Assembly (NCBI GenBank): GCA_013375455.1 | Contig: JABXJT010000020.1 | Location: 9,148-73,147 of the forward strand | Direction: 5' to 3' | Length of the DNA stretch: 64,000 nucleotides | DNA from: Candidatus Helarchaeota archaeon | GTDB lineage: Archaea; Asgardarchaeota; Lokiarchaeia; Helarchaeales; HEL-GB-A | Part shown: piece by piece, positions 8,883 to 18,945 of the stretch | Numbering within the stretch: position 1 is the first letter of the stretch | How the letters are laid out: every line of letters begins with the position of its first letter | The notes under the pieces: model-generated | The model's database searches: none | What the model saw: only the letters and a program-made list of their open reading frames with translations | Told to the model about the DNA's origin: nothing | Made by a program: the position numbers and the translations under genes

Positions 8883-10727
8883 ATGTTAGGAATGCATGGA
8901 AAAATTGCACGAATAAATCTAACAGATAAGAAAGTATCGATTGAGGACTTGAAGGAAGATATTATTAAGAAATATCTTGGCGGATTAGGCATAGCGATGC
9001 GATACTTATATGATGAAGTTCCTCCAGAGGTTCAACCACTTGATCCAGAAAACAAATTAATATTTATGTTAGGTCCGCTGACTAGCTTGATTGCGTCAAC
9101 CACGAGGCATGTGGTCGTGGCGAAAAGCCCCTTATCTGGTATTCTAGGGGAAAGCTACAGTGGTGGATATTGGGCATATGAATTAAGAAAAGCAGGATTA
9201 GATGGAATCATCGTTGAGGGAAAGGCTGACAAACCAGTTTATCTTTGGATTGATAATGGACAAATTGAGATAAAAGATGCATCTGACTTTTGGGAATTAG
9301 ATGCTTATGAAACTCAAATTAAAATTCAAGAGATATTGGGTGACAAGAAGATTCGAGTAGCCTGTATTGGACAGGCAGGGATTAATTTAGTGAAGTATGC
9401 ATGCATTATTAATGAGCGAGATGCGGCTGGACGGTGTGGATTAGGGGCTGTAATGGGATCCAAGAATCTAAAAGCAATTGCAGTCAGAGGAAATCGAGAT
9501 TTAAAAGAATTAATGGCGAACCAAGAAGAATACAAGCTGTTATCGCAAAAGGCAATTAAAAAAATATCAAGAAATTTGCTTGTGACAATAGGATTAGCCC
9601 CAGCAGGTACGAATGGTAATTTTGACATTTTGAATATAACGGGGGATGTGCCGCATAGGTATTGGAAAGTGGGAAAATGGAAAGGAGACAGACGACTAAA
9701 GGTGAGCAAGTGGAAAAAATTAATTGTAGAGCATGAATCTTGCTACTTGTGTCCTGTAAATTGTAAGAAAGTATGTGAAGTGAAAGATGAGGAAGAAAAT
9801 GTTCTCTATCATGGTGCAGGACCCGAGTACGAAACAGTTTCTGGGTTTGGAACGCTTTTACTTAATGATGATTATCCTACTATATTAGAAGCTAACGAAT
9901 TATGCAATCGATATGGTGTAGATACTATCTCGTGTAGTGAAACGATCGGTTTTGCAATGGAGTGTTGGGAACGTGGTATCATAACAGAAAAAGATACTGA
10001 GGGGCTCATACTAGAATGGGGTAATAAGGATGCAATTTTGAAATTGATTGAGAAAATTTCACTCCGACAAGGAATTGGTGATATTCTTGCGGAAGGAGTT
10101 GCCCAATCAGCAAAAAAAGTTGGGAAAAATGCCGAGGATTTCGCAGTGGTGGTTAAAGGAGTAGAGGTACCTCATCATGATCCGAGAGCATTTCATTCAA
10201 TGGGGTTAACCTACGCTACTGGAACCCATGGTGCTAATCATTGTGAAGGATTAACAGTTACAATGTCTACGTTACCTCGACCCGATTTAGGTTTTCCTTC
10301 GCCAGCACCGAAAGATTCGAGTGATCCAGAATTATCGGCAAAAGCGGTAAAGGCCATTCAAGACGTAGTAGCTGCGAAAAATTCGCTCATCATCTGTTAC
10401 TTAGTTGAAGATGCAATACCATATAAAACACTCCTCAAATTATTAAAAGCTATTATGGGGCTGGATATGACTTGGGAAGATTTTCTCACCACTGGTGAGA
10501 GAATTTTTAATTTGAAACGGATGTTTAATGTAAGATTGGGTATTTCTAAGAAAGATGACGTGCTTCCGAAGCGGCTAGTTAAGGAGCCACTTCCCAATGG
10601 GGGGGCTGCTGACGCCTTACCAGATGTCGAAAACATGTTGCCCGCTTACTACAAGCTCCGTGGCTGGTCAGCCGATGGTATTCCAACCGATGAAACCCTA
10701 AAACGTCTAGATTTAATCGTCGATTAA
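8883..10727 (+). CDS. aldehyde:ferredoxin oxidoreductase family tungstoenzyme
   Basis: 614 residues, the normal length for AOR. It would oxidise aldehydes to acids with ferredoxin at a tungsten-bis-pyranopterin site. The N-terminal domain has the LGGLGIAMRYLYDE and GPLTSL segments. The [4Fe-4S] ligands C287, C290 and C294 lie in CYLCPVNC, with a fourth likely in the C-terminal ICYLVED. Pterin-binding stretches such as NERDAAGRCGLGAVMGSKNL are intact. Cytoplasmic. Start ATG at 8883, with another ATG at 8892. Monocistronic; converges with uvrA 2 bp away. The substrate (several AOR subfamilies exist) is not resolved. Confidence 0.92.
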   Translation: MLGMHGKIARINLTDKKVSIEDLKEDIIKKYLGGLGIAMRYLYDEVPPEVQPLDPENKLIFMLGPLTSLIASTTRHVVVAKSPLSGILGESYSGGYWAYELRKAGLDGIIVEGKADKPVYLWIDNGQIEIKDASDFWELDAYETQIKIQEILGDKKIRVACIGQAGINLVKYACIINERDAAGRCGLGAVMGSKNLKAIAVRGNRDLKELMANQEEYKLLSQKAIKKISRNLLVTIGLAPAGTNGNFDILNITGDVPHRYWKVGKWKGDRRLKVSKWKKLIVEHESCYLCPVNCKKVCEVKDEEENVLYHGAGPEYETVSGFGTLLLNDDYPTILEANELCNRYGVDTISCSETIGFAMECWERGIITEKDTEGLILEWGNKDAILKLIEKISLRQGIGDILAEGVAQSAKKVGKNAEDFAVVVKGVEVPHHDPRAFHSMGLTYATGTHGANHCEGLTVTMSTLPRPDLGFPSPAPKDSSDPELSAKAVKAIQDVVAAKNSLIICYLVEDAIPYKTLLKLLKAIMGLDMTWEDFLTTGERIFNLKRMFNVRLGISKKDDVLPKRLVKEPLPNGGAADALPDVENMLPAYYKLRGWSADGIPTDETLKRLDLIVD

Positions 10728-10729
10728 AT

Positions 10730-13570
10730 TTACTTCTTTTTTTTATTAAAATCAGAAAAAACTTGTTTTAAAAACTGTCCTGTATATGAATTTTTAATCT
10801 TAGCAATTTCTTCAGGCGTTCCCTCAGCAACAATCCTGCCCCCTTCATCCCCACCCATAGGACCTAAGTCAATGATCCAATCCGCTGTTTTAATCACATC
10901 AAGGTTATGTTCGATTACTAAGACAGTATTCCCTTTTTCAACCAGCCGATTTAACACGTTTAACAGTTTTTCAATATCTGCAAAATGTAATCCCGTGGTG
11001 GGCTCATCAAGAATGTAAAAAGTTCTCCCAGTGGCAATTTTACTCAATTCTTTGGCGAGTTTCACCCGTTGAGCTTCACCCCCAGAGAGTTTTGGTGCGG
11101 ATTGCCCCAGATGAATGTAACTTAACCCCACATCGAAAAGAGTTTGTAGCTTACGTTTGATTTTAGGAATATTTTCAAAAAAGTTCAAAGCTTCTTCGAC
11201 TGTCATCTCCAATACTTCGGAGATGTTTTTTCCATTGTATTTTATCTCTAGAGTTTCGCGATTATACCGCTTACCTTTGCAAACTTCACAGGGAACTAAA
11301 GCTGGTGGCAGAAAATACATATCAATACGAATTAGCCCTTGACCTTCACAGAACTCACACCGTCCGCCCTTCACGTTAAAGCTAAATCGTCCTGGTTTGT
11401 AACCCCGCACTTTACTTTCTTTAGTTTTAGCAAATAATTCACGGATATCAGTGAAAACCCCCGAATATGTAGCTGGATTGGACCTTGGTGTCCGCCCTAT
11501 GGGAGATTGGTTGATGACGATGGCTTTATCGAGATGTTCTAACCCATCCAATTTATTGTAGTCCCCGGGTTGAGTTTGAGCGCGATTTAATTCGCGTGTT
11601 AATGCCTTGCTTAAAATATCTGTAATCAAACTACTCTTGCCGGCGCCGCTAACACCCGTCACGCATGTAAATACGCTTAAAGGAATTTTTACATCTATAT
11701 TTTTAAGATTATTTTGTCTTGCCCCCCGTATTGTGAGGTACTGCCCGTTGTGTTTCCGGCGCGTTTTTGGAAGGGGGATCTCTTTTTTCTTATTAAGGTA
11801 CTGTCCTGTAATGGATTGAGATGATTTTAAGATGTCTTCAAGCGTGCCCTCCGCAACTATGTTACCACCATGAATACCAGCGCCTGGACCGAGATCAATA
11901 ATGTAGTCTGCGGCACGGATGGTCGCTTCATCATGTTCTACAATAATTACCGTGTTACCCAAATCTCTTAGTTTTATTAGCGTCGCAATGAGCTGTTGAT
12001 TATCTCTTTGATGGAGTCCGATAGTTGGTTCATCCAAGATGTATAAAACACCAACTAGATTAGTCCCAATCTGTGTTGCCAAATGGATGCGCTGAGCCTC
12101 ACCAGCGCTTAAAGTTTCAGCTTTCCGATCCAAGGTAATATAATTGAGCCCCACATTTAAAAGGAACTCCAAGCGGGCCTTTATTTCTTTAATAATTTCC
12201 TCTGCAATCAAATTCTCAGTTTCAGTTAAATTTTGGGGAAGTTGTTGGAAAAATTTGTAGGCATCCCCTATTGATTTTCTCGTGATATTAGCGATATTTT
12301 TATTATGCACGGTGACTGCCAGAATTTCTGGCTTCAAACGATCACCGTTACAGGCAGGGCATTTCTTTGTGGACATGAATTTTGATACTTCTTTTCGGAC
12401 ATATTGGCTTTTTGTTTCGACATATCTACGCTCTAAATTAGCAGCTATTCCCTCATAAGGACGGTCAAATTGGTGGGACATCGTCTTATCATTTCCAATT
12501 TCAAAGTGGATTTTCTCGTCAGATCCCCATAGAATAATATTTTGAATTTGTTCAGAGTATTTTTCAAAAGGAGTGTTTAAATCGAAATTATAATGTTCCG
12601 CAACTGCTTCAAGCATTTGATAATAATATCCGTCTCCTAAAAAACGAATTGCGCCTTCTTCAACAGATAAGGATTTATTTGGAACGAGCAAATCAGGGTC
12701 TATCTCGGTGCGTGTCCCGAGCCCATCACATTCCTCACACGCTCCGAATGGACTATTAAAAGAGAACATGCGGGGAGATAGCTCTGGGAGGTTGATTCCG
12801 CATTCGATACACGCAAGGCTTTCATTAAAAATATGTTCAGCCTTCTCGTCATCCGCACCGGCAATACTAACGACGTCGCCACTCAGCTCTAAAGCTGTTT
12901 GAATTGAGTCGGCCAATCGCTTCCTAATTTCAGCCTTCATCTTAAGGCGGTCAATAACCACATCAATATTATGTTTGAAATTTTTTTTCAGCTCGATAGG
13001 ATCTTCTAACGATTTAATTTCCCCATCGATGCGCACTCGGATATAACCTTCTTTTCTAAGGTTTTCAAATAATTTCTTGTGTTCGCCCTTTTTAGCGCGG
13101 ATGACTGGAGCCATCACTTGAAGGCGAGAACCTGTAGGGAATAGTTTGAGAGTCTGATCAACTATTTGATCCAAGGTCTGTTTCGAAATACCTTTCCCAC
13201 ACTTTGGACAATGAGGGTGGCCGATTCTTCCATAGAGTAACCGTAAATAGTCATAGATTTCAGTAATGGTGGCGACCGTTGACCTTGGGTTGTGTGAAAG
13301 GGGGCGTTGTTCAATCGATATGGCAGGAGAGAGCCCTTCGATGAATTCTACCTTTGGTTTTTGCATTTGTCCTAAAAATTGGCGGGCATAAGCAGAAAGC
13401 GATTCAATATAGCGACGCTGCCCTTCTGCATAGATTGTATCAAAGGCTAACGAAGACTTTCCTGATCCCGAAATACCTGTAATAACCACTAATTTATTTC
13501 TGGGAATCGTTACGTCAATATTTTTTAAATTGTGCTCTTTAGCACCCTTGATTGTTATGTTATCTTTCAT
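10730..13570 (-). CDS. uvrA: excinuclease ABC subunit A
   Basis: 946 residues, full length. Damage-recognition ATPase of nucleotide excision repair, loads UvrB onto DNA. Two ABC ATPase halves: Walker A GISGSGKS at 32-39 and GVSGAGKSS in the second half; signatures [12 protein letters not shown] and [12 protein letters not shown]. Zinc-binding CPKCGK in the first half and the CEFCEG...CEVCKGKRY module in the second are intact. Bacterial-type protein, found in only some archaea, so probably acquired by transfer. It is the third gene of a minus-strand series uvrB-BFN protein-uvrA with gaps of 74 and 144 bp; a separate promoter before uvrA is possible. Confidence 0.97.
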   Translation of the reverse strand: MKDNITIKGAKEHNLKNIDVTIPRNKLVVITGISGSGKSSLAFDTIYAEGQRRYIESLSAYARQFLGQMQKPKVEFIEGLSPAISIEQRPLSHNPRSTVATITEIYDYLRLLYGRIGHPHCPKCGKGISKQTLDQIVDQTLKLFPTGSRLQVMAPVIRAKKGEHKKLFENLRKEGYIRVRIDGEIKSLEDPIELKKNFKHNIDVVIDRLKMKAEIRKRLADSIQTALELSGDVVSIAGADDEKAEHIFNESLACIECGINLPELSPRMFSFNSPFGACEECDGLGTRTEIDPDLLVPNKSLSVEEGAIRFLGDGYYYQMLEAVAEHYNFDLNTPFEKYSEQIQNIILWGSDEKIHFEIGNDKTMSHQFDRPYEGIAANLERRYVETKSQYVRKEVSKFMSTKKCPACNGDRLKPEILAVTVHNKNIANITRKSIGDAYKFFQQLPQNLTETENLIAEEIIKEIKARLEFLLNVGLNYITLDRKAETLSAGEAQRIHLATQIGTNLVGVLYILDEPTIGLHQRDNQQLIATLIKLRDLGNTVIIVEHDEATIRAADYIIDLGPGAGIHGGNIVAEGTLEDILKSSQSITGQYLNKKKEIPLPKTRRKHNGQYLTIRGARQNNLKNIDVKIPLSVFTCVTGVSGAGKSSLITDILSKALTRELNRAQTQPGDYNKLDGLEHLDKAIVINQSPIGRTPRSNPATYSGVFTDIRELFAKTKESKVRGYKPGRFSFNVKGGRCEFCEGQGLIRIDMYFLPPALVPCEVCKGKRYNRETLEIKYNGKNISEVLEMTVEEALNFFENIPKIKRKLQTLFDVGLSYIHLGQSAPKLSGGEAQRVKLAKELSKIATGRTFYILDEPTTGLHFADIEKLLNVLNRLVEKGNTVLVIEHNLDVIKTADWIIDLGPMGGDEGGRIVAEGTPEEIAKIKNSYTGQFLKQVFSDFNKKKK

Positions 13571-13714
13571 GTTAAAATATCACAATTAAATTCTTACTAA
13601 AATTTATGACAATTTATCCAAATTGAGCTTTATAACCCTTCACGTTTAATTTTTCAACTAAATGAGGGTTAATATTATAATAAATTTTTTAATGCCAATT
13701 AATGCCAAATGCAT

Positions 13715-14296
13715 TTATGTATAAATGCCCTTAGGTACTTCAGTTTCCTCTTTATCATCTTTTGATTTTTCTTCTTTTTTCATTCTTTTTTCTATTTCTT
13801 CATCGATTTTTACTTTTTCATCCATCAATTCATCTGTTATGTAGATTTCTTTCTTAGCCATGAGGGCAATAACCACGGCATCACTTGGGATCACTTTTGG
13901 AATCCGTTGTCCATTATTAAGGAAAATGGAGGCCGCAAAGTTATAGCTTAACTTTCCAATTGGTTGAATGTCGTCAACTACGATGCGATCAACAATTTCT
14001 GATAAGGTTTTAGTCACGCTGATTTTCATTAGGTTATTCTCAACAAACAATTCCCTGAAGAAGATCCGGTTGTCTCGTTGAATATTATGAAGAATAACAC
14101 GTTCTAGGTCATCCAGCTCCTCATTTAAAACTTTTTTAATATAAAAATAGGTAGGAGGTATTATCCCCATCGTTAAACTTTTATCATCACCGATGAAATA
14201 CTCAATCAATGTTGAATATTCGAATCGCTTCTCTGCCGGACCTGGACGCCCTCGTATGATTTGCAATTTAATGTCTGTGACCTTAATTTCTTTCAT
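13715..14296 (-). CDS. bifunctional nuclease (BFN/DUF151)-like protein
   Basis: 193 residues. The C-terminal half resembles the BFN domain: a FAASIFLNNGQ strand, then RIPKVIPSDAVVIALMAKK followed by EIYITDELMDE, matching the conserved PSDAiAlA...PIyV pattern. The N-terminal half is divergent. A charged lysine/glutamate-rich tail covers residues 160-190. BFN proteins have been linked to DNase/RNase activity in plants and some bacteria, but the mechanism is poorly known. Placement between uvrB and uvrA on the same strand suggests a role in DNA damage processing (inference). The start ATG at 14296 is unambiguous. Confidence 0.7.
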   Translation of the reverse strand: MKEIKVTDIKLQIIRGRPGPAEKRFEYSTLIEYFIGDDKSLTMGIIPPTYFYIKKVLNEELDDLERVILHNIQRDNRIFFRELFVENNLMKISVTKTLSEIVDRIVVDDIQPIGKLSYNFAASIFLNNGQRIPKVIPSDAVVIALMAKKEIYITDELMDEKVKIDEEIEKRMKKEEKSKDDKEETEVPKGIYT

Positions 14297-14370
14297 TCAA
14301 ACCACTAAATTGGATTTTCGAATTTTATGTTATAATAATTCTCGAGCATTACCGATATTTAACCTTTATT

Positions 14371-16344
14371 TTATTGATTAAGCATCTTTTGAAGTTCTTT
14401 GATTTTATCACGAATGGCTGCTGCTTTCTCGAATTCAAGAACTTCGGCAGCTTCACGCATGCTGATTTCTAACTCTTTGATATAGAGTGGTATATCTACT
14501 TTAGGAATGTGATTTGTTGATATTTTAAATGGTTTTTCGGGAATTGATTCGATTAAAGGTTGGATGGGCTTTATAATTGGTTGTGGCGTGATATCATGTG
14601 CGGTGTTATAATCTAGTTGCTTTTGGCGTCGGCGGTTCGTCTCTTCAATGGCGCGTTCCATGGATTTCGTCATTTGATCTGCGTATAGGATCACCTTGCC
14701 GCGAATATTCCTCGAAGCCCTACCAAATGTCTGGATTAACGCAGTATCTGAACGTAAAAATCCTTCCTTGTCTGCATCAAGAATTCCTACCAAGGAAACT
14801 TCCGGTAAATCGAGGCCCTCCCGCAATAGATTAATTCCAACCAAGACGTCAAATCCGCCATTTTGGTGTCCATATCTGAGATCTCGAATTACAATGGTTC
14901 TCTCAATCGTATTAATTTCAGAATGGAGGTATTGCGCGTGAATCCCTTGTTCTACAAGATATTCTGTTAGGTGTTCAGCCATTCGTTTGGTTAAGGTAGT
15001 AACTAGGACACGGTCATTGGCTGCTACACGTTCTCGAATTTTGTTAATGAGATCTTCTACCTGGTTCTGCACTGGGCGCACTTCAATTTCCGGATCCACG
15101 ATATGGGTGGGGCGAATCAATTGTTCTACGATTCTTTGGCTATGCTTGCGTTCGTAGGGACCTGGAGTGGCGCTTGTAAAGATAATTTGTGGAATTTTTG
15201 TTTCAAACTCCTCAAACATTAGAGGTCTATTATCATGAGCCGTAGGAAGTCGAAAACCATAATCTACAAGATTCTTCTTGCGGGATAAATTACCGAGGTA
15301 CATTCCTGATATTTGGGGGATGGAGACGTGGCTTTCATCAATGATCATGAGGTAATTTTCTGGGAAATAATCTATGAGACAATAAGGGGGACCACCGGGT
15401 TGTTGATCAGTCAGATACACGGTATAGTTTTCAATGCCGTGACACCATCCACTTGCCCGTAGCATTTCTAAATCATAATTGGTCCTTCCTCGTAATCGTT
15501 GAATCTCCAGTAACTTATTTTCGAGTTTAAACTCATCAATTCTCTTTTCTAATTCGGCTTTAATTATGGGAATTGCCTGTTCAATCCGCTCTTCAGTAGA
15601 AATAAATTCAACGGCAGGAAAGAATTGAATTTTTTGATGTTTCTGGATTGATTTCCCGGTGAGTGGATCAGTTTCAGTTATTTTTTCAATTTCTTCGCCG
15701 AACATCTCAATCCGAAAAGCAGTTTCTCCTGTTGCAGGGAAAATATCGATAGTGTCCCCCCTGACTCGAAAGGTTGCACTCTTGAAATCTAAATTGTCTC
15801 GGCGATATTGAATAGTTACTAGATTTTGGAGGATTTTCTCACGGTCAATGATTTGTCCTACCTCTAAAGTGGGAACTAAGCTAATTAACTCCGTGGGATC
15901 TGCCATCCCATAAATACAACTCACGCTGGCAATGACAATTACATCGGATCTTGTTAAAAGGGATTGTACCGCACTGAGACGCAACTTTGCTATTTCAGGA
16001 TTTACAGAGGTTTCTTTATCTACATAGAGATCTCTTGATGGCACGTATGCCTCTGGTTGATAATAATCATAATAACTTACGAAAAATTCAACTGCATTAT
16101 TAGGAAAGAATTCTTTATATTCCCGGTATAATTGGGCAGCGAGTGTCTTGTTATGGGAAATTATAAGAGTGGGTTTCTGGGTTGCTTGAATTAGATTCGC
16201 CATACAAAAAGTTTTACCGGTTCCAGTTGCACCTAATAACGTTTGGAATTTCTTTCCTGAATTTAAACCATCTATTAATGCAGATATTGCCTCGGGTTGA
16301 TCTCCCGTTGGTTGAAAGGGGGCTTTTAACTGGAACCGGGGCAT
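14371..16344 (-). CDS. uvrB: excinuclease ABC subunit B
   Basis: 657 residues, normal length. DNA helicase-like damage verifier of UvrABC repair. Walker A GATGTGKT at 38-45; the beta-hairpin YYDYYQPEAYVP starts at residue 91; a DESH Walker B follows; the helicase motif DLPEVSLVGILDADKEG is present; and a C-terminal UVR motif (EAAEVLEFEKAAAIRDKI) contacts UvrC. All functional elements are present. First gene of the uvrB-BFN-uvrA series. It diverges from the secreted-protein gene at 16453 over about 108 bp. Confidence 0.97.
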   Translation of the reverse strand: MPRFQLKAPFQPTGDQPEAISALIDGLNSGKKFQTLLGATGTGKTFCMANLIQATQKPTLIISHNKTLAAQLYREYKEFFPNNAVEFFVSYYDYYQPEAYVPSRDLYVDKETSVNPEIAKLRLSAVQSLLTRSDVIVIASVSCIYGMADPTELISLVPTLEVGQIIDREKILQNLVTIQYRRDNLDFKSATFRVRGDTIDIFPATGETAFRIEMFGEEIEKITETDPLTGKSIQKHQKIQFFPAVEFISTEERIEQAIPIIKAELEKRIDEFKLENKLLEIQRLRGRTNYDLEMLRASGWCHGIENYTVYLTDQQPGGPPYCLIDYFPENYLMIIDESHVSIPQISGMYLGNLSRKKNLVDYGFRLPTAHDNRPLMFEEFETKIPQIIFTSATPGPYERKHSQRIVEQLIRPTHIVDPEIEVRPVQNQVEDLINKIRERVAANDRVLVTTLTKRMAEHLTEYLVEQGIHAQYLHSEINTIERTIVIRDLRYGHQNGGFDVLVGINLLREGLDLPEVSLVGILDADKEGFLRSDTALIQTFGRASRNIRGKVILYADQMTKSMERAIEETNRRRQKQLDYNTAHDITPQPIIKPIQPLIESIPEKPFKISTNHIPKVDIPLYIKELEISMREAAEVLEFEKAAAIRDKIKELQKMLNQ

Positions 16345-16452
16345 TTATATCGTTCCTTGAAAAATCAATGGGAAATTATTATATTATTAATCATAATCCT
16401 TATTACAACAAATAATTTCAATCATGCTAGTTGCACGAAAAGGAGATCTTTG

Positions 16453-17316
16453 ATGAAATATAGAATGCGAATTTTTGCCATTATCTTTTTGTTTTGCACG
16501 TATTTCACAGTAATTAATTTTATCCCAACCATTTGTGCGACAGCGACTGATTATGAAGCATCTTATCGTTCGGCAGCTTTACCCACGATAGATGGAACTA
16601 TTTCCAGTTCAGAATGGAGTAATATCACACCTTATGAACTCACTTTTCAATATAATGTCACGGGGAATTCGACCATAAAGGTGGAACTCTTTTTATTACA
16701 TGATGGAACTGCACTTTTCATTGGTCTCAACATGACGGTTCTGGATAATGTGTCTGATACAACAGATGCATTTTTCATTTATTTCGATGAAAACCACGAT
16801 GAAGAGTGCGATGGCGAAACAACTAATCCAAAAGAGGAAGGATTGATGCTAAGGCGAGATGGTAACTATACAGATTTAAGTTTTAATGGTTCCGAATGGA
16901 TAGATGATGAAAGTGTAAATGATACAAAGGGTCCTGGTATTGGTGCAACCAATGGAGTCGGGCAATGGGAATTTAAATTCATTTCCACGTATAACCCAAC
17001 TACTAGAAAATCCTCTAATTCTTCAGATTTTGATGTAGATCTTCCTTCTTATACGATTGAAAGGGCTGCAGAATTCGGATTTAACATTGAATACTACGAT
17101 GCAGACCTTGACAGGTGCGATTCTTGTACCACGGCGACCTATGGGACAGAGCGCGTCAATGCTACTCATTGGGATGATTTGATTTGCGCTGCTCTCCCTG
17201 AAGCTACCCCTAACCTCACGGCCATTTGGACATTAATTATCATAAGCATGATCATTCCGCTTGGGATAGTGCTCTATTTATATGTTTGGATGATACGAAA
17301 AAAGAAAACGTATTAA
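16453..17316 (+). CDS. secreted, C-terminally membrane-anchored protein with CBM9/DOMON-like domain
   Basis: About 287 residues from the ATG at 16453. That start is chosen because AAAAGGAG lies just upstream and the protein then opens with a basic n-region and hydrophobic signal peptide (FAIIFLFCTYFTVINF). The ectodomain is rich in Asn-Xaa-Ser/Thr sites and begins ALPTIDGTISSSEWSN, a pattern typical of CBM9/DOMON-like beta-sandwich domains that bind sugars or haem. One transmembrane helix near the C-terminus (LIIISMIIPLGIVLYLYVW) plus a basic tail anchors it. Probably an outward-facing surface glycoprotein. The ligand is unknown. Confidence 0.7.
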   Translation: MKYRMRIFAIIFLFCTYFTVINFIPTICATATDYEASYRSAALPTIDGTISSSEWSNITPYELTFQYNVTGNSTIKVELFLLHDGTALFIGLNMTVLDNVSDTTDAFFIYFDENHDEECDGETTNPKEEGLMLRRDGNYTDLSFNGSEWIDDESVNDTKGPGIGATNGVGQWEFKFISTYNPTTRKSSNSSDFDVDLPSYTIERAAEFGFNIEYYDADLDRCDSCTTATYGTERVNATHWDDLICAALPEATPNLTAIWTLIIISMIIPLGIVLYLYVWMIRKKKTY

Positions 17317-17326
17317 GGCCTGATGT

Positions 17327-18016
17327 ATGCGGAAATTCTTCAGGAAAATTCTCATGCATGGCTCATTAAACCTTTTAAAATTACTAAACCTGCTATTCTA
17401 TTTCTCTTTTTTTAAAAAAATTAACGGAAAGACTTTCTACTTTACACCAGACGTGTTCAGTCCGCAATTTTTCGTAGTTTCTAGCACTTTTTTCATTCAG
17501 CATCTTTCCATTCCAAAAGGATCTATGGTATTAGATATGGGCACGGGATCGGGAATTCTCGCCATTTTCGCTTCAGAGTCGGCGCAAAAAGTAGTCGCAA
17601 CTGATATTAATCCACATGCAATCCAGAATGCCCGAATAAATGTAAGATTAAATAATTTATCTATAAAAATAGAGCTTCGATGCGGAAATTTATTTCAACC
17701 AATTACAGAAAAATTTGATGTGATCCTCTTTAATCCTCCTTATTACCCCCTGAAACCTAAAACATATATGGAAGCCGCATGGTGCTGTGGTACTAATTAT
17801 TTTTGCCTACGAACTTTTTTAACCAATGCCAAAAAACATCTAACTCAGAGAGGATTCATCCAAATCTCGTTATCAAGTTATATGGACCTAGATTATATCC
17901 ACAAGCTAATTAAGAAGCACGGGTTTCGCTCGATTTTAATTGCGAGAAAATTCATCTTGTTTGAAACGCTCTATATTTATCTATTGAAACCTAAAATCTC
18001 TGAAGGAGTTGATTAG
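17327..18016 (+). CDS. class I SAM-dependent methyltransferase (PrmC/HemK-like)
   Basis: 229 residues. Motif I VLDMGTGSGILAIFA and an acidic loop ATDINPHAI bind SAM; motif IV FNPPYYP is the N/QPPY signature shared by methylases acting on planar amide or amino nitrogens (PrmC/HemK-type, RNA or DNA MTases). The N-terminus is basic and hydrophobic (LLKLLNLLFYFSFFKK) and may be a membrane-associating helix, which is unusual. Substrate not known. It follows the secreted-protein gene by 10 bp and overlaps the next gene by one base (TAGTG), so the three probably form one transcript. Confidence 0.8.
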   Translation: MRKFFRKILMHGSLNLLKLLNLLFYFSFFKKINGKTFYFTPDVFSPQFFVVSSTFFIQHLSIPKGSMVLDMGTGSGILAIFASESAQKVVATDINPHAIQNARINVRLNNLSIKIELRCGNLFQPITEKFDVILFNPPYYPLKPKTYMEAAWCCGTNYFCLRTFLTNAKKHLTQRGFIQISLSSYMDLDYIHKLIKKHGFRSILIARKFILFETLYIYLLKPKISEGVD

Positions 18017-18750
18017 TGATAGAAAAGTTAAATGGTCAAGAGGCTCTAAAATTAAAAACACGATTACAAAGTCGATTAGACTATTATGTAGCGGTTATTC
18101 TTTGGGGCCTTTTCTTTTTCAGCTTTTTTAGTGTTTGGATGTTAGGCTCACTGGATCCCCTTCAAACAATTTTATTGGTAGCATTATATTTGTTCTTTCC
18201 TCTTTTTGCAACATTTGGGATGATTTCGGATCGCATTCTTGCAAGTGATCTGCTTAAATATTCAGATAAAAATTCAATTAAAATTTATAAAAAGATTCAA
18301 AATAGGCGATTTTCCATGGAAGATCTCGTTCGAGTTATTCTCATTCTTAGTTTAATTTTCTTTAATTTACCTTGGATTGCAGCTCGTTTCGGTTTCACGC
18401 AGGTGCTCTTTTATCAACCAGTTCATCTTGGTGAACATCATGGATGGATTGGGACATACATACTTATATCGATTCTTCTCATAACAAAAACCGAGAAACT
18501 ATATCTGGATTCTCTCTTTAAAGAAATATCAATTTATCTCCTTTGTTTTCTCGCAATTTGGGGATGCGGGTTAGTCATTGATGATTTTACAACAGACCAG
18601 CTTAATTATAACGCATTCCCATTTGTTGTTTGGAGTGAAGATTCCAATTTTTTCATCAGTTTGTCAATACAAATTGTAATTGTTGCAATGTTGAGTTTAA
18701 TACTATATTATTTCGGATGGCGTAAATATTATAAAAAAAGATTAAAATAA
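18016..18750 (+). CDS. polytopic membrane protein, unknown
   Basis: 244 residues, not recognised. About six hydrophobic helices, starting near residues 24, 49, 95, 135, 170 and 210. A His-rich turn (HLGEHHGWIG) lies between helices 3 and 4. The GTG start overlaps the stop of the preceding methyltransferase gene by one base, which supports translational coupling. The His cluster resembles metal-binding turns, but I see no family match. Confidence 0.65.
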   Translation: MIEKLNGQEALKLKTRLQSRLDYYVAVILWGLFFFSFFSVWMLGSLDPLQTILLVALYLFFPLFATFGMISDRILASDLLKYSDKNSIKIYKKIQNRRFSMEDLVRVILILSLIFFNLPWIAARFGFTQVLFYQPVHLGEHHGWIGTYILISILLITKTEKLYLDSLFKEISIYLLCFLAIWGCGLVIDDFTTDQLNYNAFPFVVWSEDSNFFISLSIQIVIVAMLSLILYYFGWRKYYKKRLK

Positions 18751-18812
18751 TTTTTTATATTACTAGCCGTTGAGCCAAATAGTCTCGCTGAATTTGCTGG
18801 AGATAAGAATTA

Positions 18813-18874
18813 TTCCCCTGAAAAATTGGAGGGGGAACATTTTTTATCTGAAATGTGTGGAAACAGATAAAAAA
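18813..18874. repeat. two adjacent hairpins in an intergenic region
   Basis: TTCCCC at 18813-18818 pairs with GGGGAA at 18832-18837. Immediately after, TTTTTTATCTG at 18840-18850 pairs perfectly (11 bp) with CAGATAAAAAA at 18864-18874. They sit in the gap between a membrane-protein gene and the UPF0182 gene. They could end the upstream transcript (the second stem holds T- and A-tracts), form an operator, or be part of a small RNA. Confidence 0.55.
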
Positions 18875-18945
18875 GGATAACTATTTAAAATCTAATTTTT
18901 TATAGTTTCATACATCCTATTAGAAACTAAAATTTTTAGCTATAA

